A DNA stretch of 64,000 bases from Paenibacillus sp. W2I17 (GTDB lineage: Bacteria > Bacillota > Bacilli > Paenibacillales > Paenibacillaceae). The position numbers and the translations under genes are program-made. Position 1 is the first letter of the stretch; every line of letters begins with the position of its first letter. The notes under the pieces are model-generated. The model was not told where the DNA came from, searched no databases, and worked only from the letters and a program-made list of their open reading frames with translations. Shown here piece after piece: positions 53,192-61,933 of this stretch. Location: the NCBI RefSeq assembly GCF_030815985.1, contig NZ_JAUSXM010000001.1, positions 2,356,001 to 2,420,000 of the forward strand, read 5' to 3'.

Positions 53192-53220
53192 ATGGGCCTC
53201 CTCCACATTCATTTCTCTCC

Positions 53221-53251
53221 ATTTTACAACTTGGAGCTGACTCCAAGTCAA
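53221..53251 (-). promoter_or_regulatory. merR promoter with 19-bp spacer and dyad
   Basis: On the minus strand TTGACT (53246-53251) and TAAAAT (53221-53226) are 19 bases apart. The spacer contains the dyad ACTTGGAG-CTGA-CTCCAAGT (53229-53248), the hallmark of MerR-controlled promoters. Confidence 0.85.
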
Positions 53252-53278
53252 GCATGATCCGTTCCAGCCCAACACCCC

Positions 53279-53309
53279 TTGACTTGGAGTCGACTCCAAG
53301 TTATAGAAT
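53279..53309 (+). promoter_or_regulatory. SDR promoter with 19-bp spacer and perfect dyad
   Basis: TTGACT (53279-53284) and TAGAAT (53304-53309) are 19 bases apart around the perfect 20-bp palindrome ACTTGGAGTCGACTCCAAGT (53282-53301). Confidence 0.88.
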
Positions 53310-53360
53310 GAGCGCAGCATACAGATTCGTTCTGTAATCCCATTCTATCTGGAGGTATAT

Positions 53361-54239
53361 ATGAATATACAAAATCAGCTTCGCACCGCTCTCATCACAG
53401 GGTCAACGTCAGGAATTGGTCTTGAACTGACACGCAAGTTACTGGCTGAAGGATGGCAGGTAATCGGTCTCAACCGTTCTGCTTTCCCATCCGAGGATAC
53501 CGATATTCAGAACGCCTTACGTTCAGGCCAGCTCCGTTGGGTTCAGGCTAATCTGACCAACTACGACAGTCTGAGAACTGCACTGGATCAGATTAAATCC
53601 GATACCGATTCGATCGATGTTTTGTTTAACAATGCGGGTGGCAGCGCTTCGGAGCTTCGTTTCTCTGATCAGGGGCATGAACTGCACTTTGAACTTCAGA
53701 CGGTAGTCCCTTACATCATCTACATGGAATTAGTCGAGCTATTGCTCAAAGGAAAGATGAAAACAGTTATTAATACTTCCACCACCGCCTTCAAAATGGT
53801 CAAACAATTTGATCTGAACATCCTGGAACGTCCAGCTGAATTCAAAAAGCTGTTTGGTCCCTATGCCATTTCAAAGCTCGGTCTATCTCTATGGACACGC
53901 GAGGTTGCCAAGTCTGCCAAAGCGGATGGCATACAACTGCTTAGCGTAGATCCCGGTGGAAATAATACGCTGAGGGGCAACAAAACATCCGGCCTGCCCT
54001 TCTATATCAAACCTATCATGAAATGGTTCTTTCCTCATCCAAGCCATGGCGCTTCGTTGCTCTACAATGCAGCCTTATCCCCAACCGGACACGAATCCGG
54101 TGCATTCCTGGTTAAAAATAAAGCTACAGCGCTTCGTTTCACAGAGCAAGGCCCTACCGTTTTGAACCGGGTAAACGAGATTTATGAGCAGCGTTTTCGT
54201 ACAACGCAGTCTGGAAAGACCACAATCACCCCATCTTAA
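53361..54239 (+). CDS. Short-chain dehydrogenase/reductase, MerR-controlled
   Basis: This 292-residue SDR has cofactor motif TGSTSGIGLEL, NNAGG and the active-site YAISKLGLSLW. The catalytic Ser is in VINTSTTAF. The C-terminal half is longer than in classical SDRs and resembles the retinol dehydrogenase/light-dependent protochlorophyllide reductase type. It is transcribed from the MerR dyad promoter, so it should respond to the MerR ligand, perhaps a reactive carbonyl. TGGAGG precedes the ATG. Confidence 0.92.
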   Translation: MNIQNQLRTALITGSTSGIGLELTRKLLAEGWQVIGLNRSAFPSEDTDIQNALRSGQLRWVQANLTNYDSLRTALDQIKSDTDSIDVLFNNAGGSASELRFSDQGHELHFELQTVVPYIIYMELVELLLKGKMKTVINTSTTAFKMVKQFDLNILERPAEFKKLFGPYAISKLGLSLWTREVAKSAKADGIQLLSVDPGGNNTLRGNKTSGLPFYIKPIMKWFFPHPSHGASLLYNAALSPTGHESGAFLVKNKATALRFTEQGPTVLNRVNEIYEQRFRTTQSGKTTITPS

Positions 54240-54241
54240 TC

Positions 54242-54272
54242 ATGAGGGAGAGGGATGTTGTCCCTCATATTA
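54242..54272 (+). terminator. Possible weak terminator after the SDR gene
   Basis: ATGAGGG pairs with CCCTCAT around a 13-base loop, with only ATTAT after it. Confidence 0.35.
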
Positions 54273-54310
54273 TCCAGGCCCTGATTCATAGGTGTAAACA
54301 TAACGATACA

Positions 54311-54326
54311 ATGTCGCGCGTGACAT
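54311..54326 (+). promoter_or_regulatory. Candidate operator before the oxalate decarboxylase-like gene
   Basis: ATGTCGCGCGTGACAT is a palindrome at 14 of 16 positions, just downstream of a TACAAT -10-like sequence and 27 bases before the ATG. Confidence 0.4.
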
Positions 54327-54352
54327 GTTATTGAATCTGGAGGGATCACTCA

Positions 54353-55516
54353 ATGACCAAAGGACAGCAACCTAACGAAAAACCATTTATTATCCCGCAA
54401 CCCATTCGCAGTGATGGCGCTGGAGGACCTGATCTGGGACCCAGAGACGTCATGAGAGATATACAAAACCCCGATATGCTGGTACCTCCTGCAACCGATA
54501 GCGGGTTATTGCCCAATCTGAGAATGTCTTTTTCCGATACCCATATGCAATTGAACCATGGGGGCTGGTCACGTGAAATTACCGTACGGGATCTCCCTAT
54601 TGCCACTACACTGGCTGGTGTGAACATGAGCCTGACACCGGGAGGTGTACGGGAATTGCACTGGCATCAACAATCCGAGTGGGCCTATATGATCTGGGGA
54701 ACGGCAAGAATCACTTCGATAGATCAGAACGGACGTAATTTTATTGCGGATGTCGGGCCCGGCGATCTCTGGTTTTTCCCCAAAGGTCTACCCCATTCCA
54801 TTCAGGGACTGGAGGATGGTTGCGAATTTCTGCTTGTATTTGATGACGGGTCCTTCTCCGATCTGAATACGTTATCCATATCGGATTGGTTTGCCCATAC
54901 CCCGCCAGAGGTATTGTCTGTCAATTTCGGCGTGCCCGAATCCGCTTTTCAGTCGATGCCGAAGGAACAAGTCTACATTTTCCAAGATACCGTCCCGGGT
55001 TCCATCGAGAGCCAGGAAGTTCAGTCGCCATATGGCAACGTTCCTCTCACATTCAAACACCGATTGCTGGCCCAGGAACCACTCATTACCCCCGGCGGAA
55101 GCGTGAGGATTGTCGACTCCACCAACTTCCCCATCTCAACTACCGTTGCAGCCGCACTCGTTGAGATCCGACCTGGCGCCATGCGTGAACTGCACTGGCA
55201 TCCCAATGCAGATGAATGGCAATACTATCTGACAGGACAAGGGAGAATGACTGTCTTTGGAGGCAATGGCATTGCTCGCACATTTGACTATCGGGCTGGA
55301 GATGTCGGATATGTTCCTGTCGCAATGGGACACTATATACAAAATACCGGCACAGACACTTTATGGTTTTTGGAGATATTCCGAAGTGATCGATTCGAGG
55401 ATGTATCACTGAATCAGTGGATGGCGTTAACTCCGCGGGATCTGGTCCGTGACAATCTGAATGCGCCGCCTGAGTTGCTCAATGCCTTGCGTAAAGTAAA
55501 ATGGCCTGTCGTTTAA
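54353..55516 (+). CDS. Bicupin oxalate decarboxylase-like protein
   Basis: This 387-residue OxdC/OxdD-type bicupin has two manganese sites: site 1 ligands His103, His105, Glu109 and His148 (with Arg100), and site 2 His281, His283, Glu288 and His327 (with Arg278). The C-terminal Glu341 matches Glu333 of B. subtilis OxdC. The lid next to site 1, SENST in OxdC (Glu162 as proton donor), reads SDLNT (169-173) here, so the key Glu is replaced by Asp. Oxalate to formate and CO2 is the family reaction; oxidase side activity is possible. GGAGGG precedes the ATG. Confidence 0.9.
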   Translation: MTKGQQPNEKPFIIPQPIRSDGAGGPDLGPRDVMRDIQNPDMLVPPATDSGLLPNLRMSFSDTHMQLNHGGWSREITVRDLPIATTLAGVNMSLTPGGVRELHWHQQSEWAYMIWGTARITSIDQNGRNFIADVGPGDLWFFPKGLPHSIQGLEDGCEFLLVFDDGSFSDLNTLSISDWFAHTPPEVLSVNFGVPESAFQSMPKEQVYIFQDTVPGSIESQEVQSPYGNVPLTFKHRLLAQEPLITPGGSVRIVDSTNFPISTTVAAALVEIRPGAMRELHWHPNADEWQYYLTGQGRMTVFGGNGIARTFDYRAGDVGYVPVAMGHYIQNTGTDTLWFLEIFRSDRFEDVSLNQWMALTPRDLVRDNLNAPPELLNALRKVKWPVV

Positions 55517-55594
55517 TTTAGTATGTATATCTATCATTTATGCTGAAATGGGGTAATTCCAGAGAATCCCACTATATAAGGAGGAATATGAAAG

Positions 55595-56734
55595 ATGAGA
55601 GCCGTTACGTTTCAGGGAATCAAGGACATTCAAGTCAAAGAGGTTGAAGATCCCAAACTGCAACAGAAGGATGACATTATCGTTCGTATAACTTCCACAG
55701 CTATATGTGGATCCGATTTGCATATTTATCAGGGAGCCTTGCCTGCTGCCAAAGATTACGTTATCGGTCATGAACCGATGGGCATTGTAGAAGAAGTAGG
55801 TCCAGAAGTGACACGTGTGAAGAAGGGGGACCGTGTGGTCCTGCCTTTTAACATCGCTTGTGGTGAATGCTTCTATTGCAATCATGACATGGAGAGCCAG
55901 TGCGATAATTCCAATGGCAATCCGGATATTCATACAGGTGGATATTTTGGATTCACCGAACGCTACGGAAATCACCCCGGAGGTCAGGCAGAATTATTGC
56001 GTGTTCCCTACGGGAACTTTACTCCGTTTGTGATTCCTGAATCCTGTGAACTGGAAGATGAAGCTTTATTGTTCCTGTCCGATGTTCTTCCAACCGCTTA
56101 CTGGAGCGTCGAGAATGCCGGAGTTAAACCGGGAGATACGGTCACTGTACTCGGTAGTGGGCCCATTGGGCTGATGACGCAGAAGTTCGCCTGGATGAAA
56201 GGTGCCAAACGCGTTATTGCTGTGGATCGCCTGCCCTATCGACTGGAGAAAGCCAAACGTTTGAACGATGCAGAGATCTTTAATTTCGAAGATTACGATG
56301 ATATGGGTGAGCACATTCGCGAGATTACACAAGGCGGAACCGACGTTGTTATCGACTGTGTAGGTATGGATGGTAAAAAGAACATGCTGGAGGAGATCGG
56401 ACAGAAGCTGAAACTTCATGGCGGTTCACTGAGTGCGATCGAAATCGGCATGAAAGCAATCCGCAAATTCGGTACACTCCAACTTACGGGTGTATATGGC
56501 TCTTCCTACAACATGTTTCCGTTAGGCAATCTGTTTGAACGCAATATCAATCTTAAAATGGGACAAGCTCCTGTTATACATTACATGCCTGAATTGTTCC
56601 GCAAAATCACTGCCGGTGAATTTGATCCAACCGAGATCATCTCCCATCGGATTTCACTGGAGAATGCAAGCGATGCTTATCGCATTTTCAACGATCATGA
56701 AGACGAATGTACCAAAGTTATACTAAAACCCTGA
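55595..56734 (+). CDS. Zinc-dependent alcohol dehydrogenase (formaldehyde dehydrogenase-like)
   Basis: This 379-residue medium-chain dehydrogenase has catalytic zinc ligands in ICGSDLHIYQG and VIGHEPMG, the structural zinc set CGECFYCNHDMESQC, and the NAD fold VTVLGSGPIGLMTQKFAWMKGAKRVIAVDR. It resembles glutathione-independent formaldehyde dehydrogenase-type enzymes and Bacillus AdhB/YycR. It lies 78 bases after the oxalate decarboxylase-like gene and ends at a good terminator. AAGGAGG precedes the ATG. Confidence 0.92.
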   Translation: MRAVTFQGIKDIQVKEVEDPKLQQKDDIIVRITSTAICGSDLHIYQGALPAAKDYVIGHEPMGIVEEVGPEVTRVKKGDRVVLPFNIACGECFYCNHDMESQCDNSNGNPDIHTGGYFGFTERYGNHPGGQAELLRVPYGNFTPFVIPESCELEDEALLFLSDVLPTAYWSVENAGVKPGDTVTVLGSGPIGLMTQKFAWMKGAKRVIAVDRLPYRLEKAKRLNDAEIFNFEDYDDMGEHIREITQGGTDVVIDCVGMDGKKNMLEEIGQKLKLHGGSLSAIEIGMKAIRKFGTLQLTGVYGSSYNMFPLGNLFERNINLKMGQAPVIHYMPELFRKITAGEFDPTEIISHRISLENASDAYRIFNDHEDECTKVILKP

Positions 56735-56767
56735 ACCGTCGCTTTGATTATAAATATGCAAAATAAA

Positions 56768-56802
56768 ACAAGCAGATCTACCTGTTCAAGGTACTCTGCT
56801 TG
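56768..56802 (+). terminator. Terminator after the alcohol dehydrogenase gene
   Basis: ACAAGCAGA and TCTGCTTGT pair with an inner ACCT/AGGT helix; TTTTATTTT follows. Confidence 0.85.
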
Positions 56803-56872
56803 TTTTATTTTATCAACATTCATGCTGTTACCGTTGCATAAACTGCCCAGCTAAATCGTTTGTTTTACCTAA

Positions 56873-57661
56873 TCAGACATGAGTCGGTTTAATCGCTTGG
56901 ATATACACACTTTCTCCTTCGAAGCTGTCGAGCTTCCCGTTCTTTGTCACTTCAAAATTAAAAAAATTTCTGATAATGGACGGTGCACTCAACATGCTTG
57001 CTTCAAGTTCCTCTCTCTCCTGTTCCGGCAGTGCTGCACGGTTACACCACTCTTCAAACTTAAAGCGTTTCTGGAAGGAAGCCATCGTTTCCATTCGGAA
57101 GCCGGCATACTCCAGCATATGAATCCATTCTGTCTTGCGCCATGCTCGAACATGGCTTACATCCCGGCACTTCTCCACTTCATTGTAAAACTGGTCATTC
57201 TCATCACGTTCAGGTGCCACGTTGTCGATGAATAACAACCTTCCACCAGGCTTCATGACGCGTAATGCCTCATGAACAAACGAAGAAACGTCCGGAAAAT
57301 GGTGAGCAGCGATTCGGCAGGTCACAAGGTCATAGATATCATCATCGAATGGCAGCTTCTCTGCATCCCCGACTACAAAATCTACATTACCGTGTCCATT
57401 CCCCTGGATAAATCGTTCAGCTGCCTGAAGCATATCCTCCGTTAGATCGAGGGCTGTCACCCGCTGAACAAGCGGAGCCAAAGCATTAGCAACATGCCCT
57501 CCCCCTGTGGCGATATCCAGCACGTTCATATCCGGAGTGGCTTGAGATGAAGCCACGAGCAACGCGAGATCCTCACCTTTGGCATGCCCCGCACTCGTCA
57601 CGTATTTTCCTGCATTTTTCGCAAACTGCTTCTGCACCTGACTTTTGATTACATCAGACAT
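56873..57661 (-). CDS. Class I SAM methyltransferase (UbiE/MenG-like)
   Basis: This 262-residue protein has motif I VLDIATGGGHVANALA, the acidic loop TALDLTEDM, VGDAEKLPFDDDIYDLVTCRIAAHHF and motif III RVMKPGGRLLFID. The pattern is of methyltransferases acting on small molecules; the substrate is unknown. AGGAGGA precedes the ATG. It is monocistronic. Confidence 0.92.
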   Translation of the reverse strand: MSDVIKSQVQKQFAKNAGKYVTSAGHAKGEDLALLVASSQATPDMNVLDIATGGGHVANALAPLVQRVTALDLTEDMLQAAERFIQGNGHGNVDFVVGDAEKLPFDDDIYDLVTCRIAAHHFPDVSSFVHEALRVMKPGGRLLFIDNVAPERDENDQFYNEVEKCRDVSHVRAWRKTEWIHMLEYAGFRMETMASFQKRFKFEEWCNRAALPEQEREELEASMLSAPSIIRNFFNFEVTKNGKLDSFEGESVYIQAIKPTHV

Positions 57662-57811
57662 TTCAATTCCTCCTGCATAAGTTTCATTAGACGAAACATA
57701 GTTTCAAAATAATTATATTTAGTTTACCACACATGAATGTAAAAGCTAAATAAGCATTTTACACAAATCCGGAGTCAACTTTCCACTACATGACGAAAAA
57801 GCTGAAATAAA

Positions 57812-57850
57812 AAAACATCCCCCAAGTGAGTTTCACCCAGGAGATGTTAC
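57812..57850 (-). terminator. Terminator of the fru operon
   Basis: AACATC-CC and GG-GATGTT pair with an inner GTGA/CACC helix; leftward it ends in seven T. Confidence 0.9.
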
Positions 57851-57859
57851 TTATATTTG

Positions 57860-59827
57860 TTACTTCACAAGCGTTGGTGACTTCTTCCACAAGCCCAGAA
57901 TCAGACCGGAGATCACAGAACCAATCGCAACAGCGAGCAGGAACAATAATGCGTGGTTCGCCAGTGCTGCAACAAAGATCCCGCCGTGCGGAGCTGGTAC
58001 ATTAATGCTCCACAGTTGTGTCAATCCGCCAGCAACAGCGGAACCCAGAATACAAGAAGTCAATACACGCAATGGATCAGCCGCAGCAAATGGAATTGCA
58101 CCTTCTGTAATGAAAGAGAATCCAAGTACATAGTTAGTCAGGCCTGATTTGCGTTCTTGTTCTGTAAATTTGGATTTGAAGAACGTGGTTGCAAGTGCAA
58201 TCGCCAGAGGAGGCACCATACCGCCTGCCATTACCGCTGCCATCCAAGCACCGTCTGTGTTACCACTGGATGTGAATACACCAATGGCAAACGTGTAAGC
58301 CGCTTTGTTGAACGGTCCACCCATATCGATGGACATCATACCGCCAAGCAACAAGCCCAACAATACCGCATTACCTGTACCCAGATTACCCAGTGCATCT
58401 ACAAGCCATGTGTTCAGGGAACCAAAGATTGGATCAAAGACATAGAAACTGATGGCACCCACGATCAGCAAACCAAATACCGGATACAGCAATATTGGTT
58501 TCAAGCCATCAATCGCTTTAGGCAATCCTTTGAACAACTTACGGAGACCAACAACTACATAACCCGCCAGGAAACCGGCAGCCAAACCACCAAGGAAACC
58601 GGCGTTTGAGTTAACCGCCATCAATCCACCGACCATACCAGGCATCAGGGCCGGGCGATCACCAATACTCATCGCGATAAATCCGGCAAGTACCGGAATC
58701 AGGAAGTGGAACGCACCTGTTCCGCCACCGATCGTTTGAAGCAGTTGCACAATCGGATTCTCAGGGCTAGCAAGCTGTTCGAACAAGAAGGAGATTGCTA
58801 GCAGGATACCGCCACCTACAACGAATGGTAGCATATGCGAGATACCATTCATCAGATCTTTATAGATTTTGCTACCTACACTGATCTTACCAGTGCTTGC
58901 GCCCTCTTCCTTGGCATTTCCGCCCTGGCTGCGATAGATCGGTGCATCACCGTTAACGGCCTTGCGAATCAGCTCTTCGGATTTACGGATTCCATCACTC
59001 ACCGGTCTTTGCAATACCGGTTTGCCATCGAAACGTGCCATCTCCACATTTTTGTCTGCGGCAACGATAACCCCTTTAGCACGAGCGATCTCATCAGCAG
59101 TGAGAACATTCTGCGCTCCTTCAGAGCCGTTTGTCTCTACGCGAATATTAATACCCATTTCCTGAGCTTTCTTTTTAAGTGCATCTTCAGCCATAAACGT
59201 ATGAGCTATACCGGTTGGACAGGCTGTAACCGCAACAACAAAATCTTCCGAATTGGCATTACCTACAATCACACCAGAGGTGTTTTGTTGCTGATTGCTA
59301 GTAGAAGTGGATGCGGCATTTGCTGCTTTTTCAGCTTTTGCTTTTTCTTTGGCTGCTTCCTTCTCCGCTGCTTCTGCCTGTTTGGCATCAAACAACGCAC
59401 TAACTTCGGCAGGTGTATCTGTACTCATCAATTGTGAGATGAAATCGCTATCAATCAACAACCTGGAAAGAGCTGCAAGCGTACGCAGATGGGTATTACC
59501 TGCGCCTTCTGGAGCCGCAATCATGAAGAACACATGAGCTGGCTGATCATCCAACGCTTCAAAATCAAGCCCTTTTCTACTCTTGGCAAATACAACCGTT
59601 GGTTCGTTCACCGCTGTTGTTTTGGCATGTGGCATCGCAATTCCGCCACCGATACCCGTGCTGGATTCAGCTTCTCTTTTATAGATCATTTCCTTGAACA
59701 GGACCGGATCATTAATTCGTCCGCTTCGGTTCAGGCTTGCAATTAGTTCATCAATAGCCTCATCTTTGGTTGTGGCTTGCAGGTCCATGATCATCGTTTC
59801 CTGGATCATCAAGTCTGTTATTCTCAT
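57860..59827 (-). CDS. fruA: Fructose PTS transporter, IIABC
   Basis: This 655-residue fused PTS permease imports fructose as fructose 1-phosphate. The IIA domain (about 1-145) has phospho-His67 in GGIAMPHAKT. A charged Ala/Lys/Glu linker (150-190) follows. IIB has phospho-Cys204 in VVAVTACPTGIAHTF. IIC (about 310-650) has eight or more spans (SIGDRPALMPGMVGG, PAPHGGIFVA). It is the last gene of fruR-fruK-fruA. Confidence 0.96.
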   Translation of the reverse strand: MRITDLMIQETMIMDLQATTKDEAIDELIASLNRSGRINDPVLFKEMIYKREAESSTGIGGGIAMPHAKTTAVNEPTVVFAKSRKGLDFEALDDQPAHVFFMIAAPEGAGNTHLRTLAALSRLLIDSDFISQLMSTDTPAEVSALFDAKQAEAAEKEAAKEKAKAEKAANAASTSTSNQQQNTSGVIVGNANSEDFVVAVTACPTGIAHTFMAEDALKKKAQEMGINIRVETNGSEGAQNVLTADEIARAKGVIVAADKNVEMARFDGKPVLQRPVSDGIRKSEELIRKAVNGDAPIYRSQGGNAKEEGASTGKISVGSKIYKDLMNGISHMLPFVVGGGILLAISFLFEQLASPENPIVQLLQTIGGGTGAFHFLIPVLAGFIAMSIGDRPALMPGMVGGLMAVNSNAGFLGGLAAGFLAGYVVVGLRKLFKGLPKAIDGLKPILLYPVFGLLIVGAISFYVFDPIFGSLNTWLVDALGNLGTGNAVLLGLLLGGMMSIDMGGPFNKAAYTFAIGVFTSSGNTDGAWMAAVMAGGMVPPLAIALATTFFKSKFTEQERKSGLTNYVLGFSFITEGAIPFAAADPLRVLTSCILGSAVAGGLTQLWSINVPAPHGGIFVAALANHALLFLLAVAIGSVISGLILGLWKKSPTLVK

Positions 59828-59853
59828 CTTGGTACACTCCCTTAAGTTCAGTC

Positions 59854-59871
59854 GGCCTGCCTAGGCAGGCC
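59854..59871 (-). promoter_or_regulatory. Palindromic hairpin between fruK and fruA
   Basis: GGCCTGCCTAGGCAGGCC is a perfect 18-bp palindrome in the 90-base fruK-fruA gap. In RNA it folds as GGCCTGC-CTAG-GCAGGCC. No T run follows, so it is more likely a processing or stabilising element than a terminator. Confidence 0.55.
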
Positions 59872-59917
59872 TCACTACATTACAATTACAGTGAAAACCT
59901 TTTATATGGATGCTAGA

Positions 59918-60829
59918 CTAAATCGTCGTAATGGTTACTTGATTACGCAATTCATCAATCAATTCTCGTGATGCCAGATCATCCGAGAACGCAGTTGCGC
60001 TTCCAGATGCAACCCCTGTGCGGAAAGCTTCCAGCAAATCCCCGCTCTGTACATAGGTACCTACGAATCCGCCAATCATGGAGTCACCGGCACCAACCGA
60101 GTTTTTCACAGTGCCTTTTGGCACATTCGCATGATGAACTTCCGCTTTGGTAATGAATAGTGCACCCTCGCCTGCCATGGAGATCAACACATGTTTAGCA
60201 CCGGCTTCCAGCAACTTACGCCCGTATAACACCAGTTCCTCGCGAGTATCAATCGTTACACCGAACAGTTCAGCCAATTCATGATGATTTGGCTTCACCA
60301 GCAATGGTGCATGTTCAAGAGCTTCCATTAACGCAGGGCCAGTTGTATCAATCACAAATTCAGCACCCGTTTGCTTGCATACTTTAATGAGACGATCATA
60401 AAAATCCGTTCCAAGTGAAGGCGGTACACTTCCGGAGAGAATGACAATATCTCCTTTTTCCAACGAAGACAATTTGTGAAGCAACTGCTCGGCCTCTTCG
60501 GCACTTATTGCAGGTCCAAGACCATTAATCTCTGTCTCTTCTCCATGCTTCAGCTTGATGTTAATGCGAGTATCGTCTGCAATCGTAACAAAGTCTGTCC
60601 GAATGTTATCCTCTTGCAACTTGTCATTAATGAAACGTCCCGTGAATCCACCAAGGAAACCAATGGCCGTGTTATCTGCTCCAAGTTGATTCAGTATGCG
60701 AGAGACATTAATGCCTTTGCCGCCAGGGAGCTTCAAATCCCGATTCATTCGATTCAATCCGCCAAGCTTCAGTTCATCCACTTCCACGATGTAATCAATG
60801 GACGGGTTAAGTGTTATCGTATATATCAT
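59918..60829 (-). CDS. fruK: 1-Phosphofructokinase
   Basis: This 303-residue PfkB-family kinase starts MIYTITLNPSIDYIVEVDELKLGGLNR, with GGKGINVSRILNQLG and the catalytic GTVKNSVGAGDSMIGGF. It turns fructose 1-phosphate, made by FruA, into fructose 1,6-bisphosphate for glycolysis. It starts three bases after fruR ends, using GAGGGA inside the fruR end. Confidence 0.96.
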   Translation of the reverse strand: MIYTITLNPSIDYIVEVDELKLGGLNRMNRDLKLPGGKGINVSRILNQLGADNTAIGFLGGFTGRFINDKLQEDNIRTDFVTIADDTRINIKLKHGEETEINGLGPAISAEEAEQLLHKLSSLEKGDIVILSGSVPPSLGTDFYDRLIKVCKQTGAEFVIDTTGPALMEALEHAPLLVKPNHHELAELFGVTIDTREELVLYGRKLLEAGAKHVLISMAGEGALFITKAEVHHANVPKGTVKNSVGAGDSMIGGFVGTYVQSGDLLEAFRTGVASGSATAFSDDLASRELIDELRNQVTITTI

Positions 60830-60831
60830 CG

Positions 60832-61578
60832 TTATCCCTCAATTATTTTAGTTTTCTGGGCGATTCCAGGCCGCCAATGTTCTGGCATCTGCTCGGTAAT
60901 CAAATCGGCCTCCTCCAAATCAAACAATTTGGCAAAAGTAATTTCCCCTATTTTGCTGGAATCAGCCAGCACATAAGATTTTCCCGACAATTGATGTGCA
61001 CGCCTTTTAATCAAGGCTTCCTCCGGATCCGGTGTTGTATACCCCATTTCGGGATCAACTCCGTTGCTTCCAAGAAAACATTTATCAAAACGGAAATTAT
61101 CCATGTTCTGTAATGCGATACTGCCAATGACTGCTTTTGTATGAATTTTCATCATACCTCCGAGCAAATAACTGCGAATACGCTTGCTTACCAAAGCTTC
61201 AACATGTGAAAGTCCGTTGGTAACAACCGTTACGTCTTTAGCTTCAATAAAAGGAATCATGGCTAACGTTGTCGTTCCTGCATCCAGATAAATGCATTCG
61301 CCATTTTCGATCTCCTGTGCAGCCAAACGGGCAATCGTCGTTTTTTGTTGAATGTTTTTGAACGTTTTTTCTTCCATGCCCGGTTCCAGCGTTTTTTCAT
61401 TCACCAGTGCGGCACCGCCGTGGATGCGTTTGAGCATCTGACGACTCTCCAGATCGATCAAGTCACGCCTAATCGTTGATTCAGAAGCGCCCAACACATC
61501 AACAAGCTCTTGTAATTTCACAATTCCCTGTAAATGTAAGCGCTCTATAATTGCAGCATATCGTTCTTCAGTCAGCAT
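60832..61578 (-). CDS. fruR: DeoR family repressor of the fructose operon
   Basis: This 248-residue protein starts MLTEERYAAIIERLHLQGIVKLQELVDVLGASESTIRRDLIDLESRQMLKRIHGGA, the DeoR HTH, followed by a sugar-phosphate isomerase-like sensor domain (YLDAGTTTLAM, VVTNGLSHVEAL, FLGSNGVDPEMGYTT). It should sense fructose 1-phosphate. The second ATG (61578), seven bases after GGAGG, is preferred over the one at 61584. It heads the operon. Two CATTCAAAA repeats upstream are probable operators. Confidence 0.94.
   Translation of the reverse strand: MLTEERYAAIIERLHLQGIVKLQELVDVLGASESTIRRDLIDLESRQMLKRIHGGAALVNEKTLEPGMEEKTFKNIQQKTTIARLAAQEIENGECIYLDAGTTTLAMIPFIEAKDVTVVTNGLSHVEALVSKRIRSYLLGGMMKIHTKAVIGSIALQNMDNFRFDKCFLGSNGVDPEMGYTTPDPEEALIKRRAHQLSGKSYVLADSSKIGEITFAKLFDLEEADLITEQMPEHWRPGIAQKTKIIEG
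61535..61548. promoter_or_regulatory. Possible CcpA cre site inside fruR
   Basis: TGTAAGCGCTCTAT matches the cre consensus at 12 of 14 positions. It lies in the first codons of fruR and could act as a roadblock for glucose repression. Confidence 0.3.
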
Positions 61579-61635
61579 CTTCATTCCTCCAACTGCTTCT
61601 ATAGTATCATAAATCCCTCAAAAAACAACCACTTT

Positions 61636-61664
61636 CATTCAAAATAATTTAAAAACATTCAAAA
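61636..61664 (-). promoter_or_regulatory. Candidate FruR operator repeats
   Basis: CATTCAAAA occurs twice on the plus strand (61636-61644 and 61656-61664), exactly 20 bases apart, about 60 bases upstream of the fruR start. Confidence 0.5.
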
Positions 61665-61669
61665 ACCCG

Positions 61670-61861
61670 CAACTTTCGACTCACGTAACTCATACTCTTC
61701 CGCACTGGTCAATATTATTCGGGCCCGCGAGCCTCGTTCCGATCACTGGGTCTCCTAACCCTTGTAATGATGGATTTACGGTTCGTCGGAGACTTGAGTA
61801 TTCATCGAACGAAGTTTCCCTGTCCATAAAGATGTCATTCCGTGCGCTTCATATCCATTAA
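61670..61861. other. Gene-free stretch upstream of the fru control region
   Basis: No coding frame with a ribosome site, no clear RNA structure and no repeat is seen in these bases. It is more GC-rich than the control region next to it. Confidence 0.5.
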
Positions 61862-61904
61862 AAATCCTGCAGCATTCGGCGCTTCAAGCGCGGCGTTGCA
61901 GGAT
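61862..61904 (-). terminator. Terminator of the 161-aa protein gene
   Basis: AAATCCTGCA and TGCAGGATTT pair with an inner GCGCT/AGCGC helix; leftward it is followed by TT. Confidence 0.8.
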
Positions 61905-61933
61905 TTAACTATTCATAGGATTTTCATGCGCGT

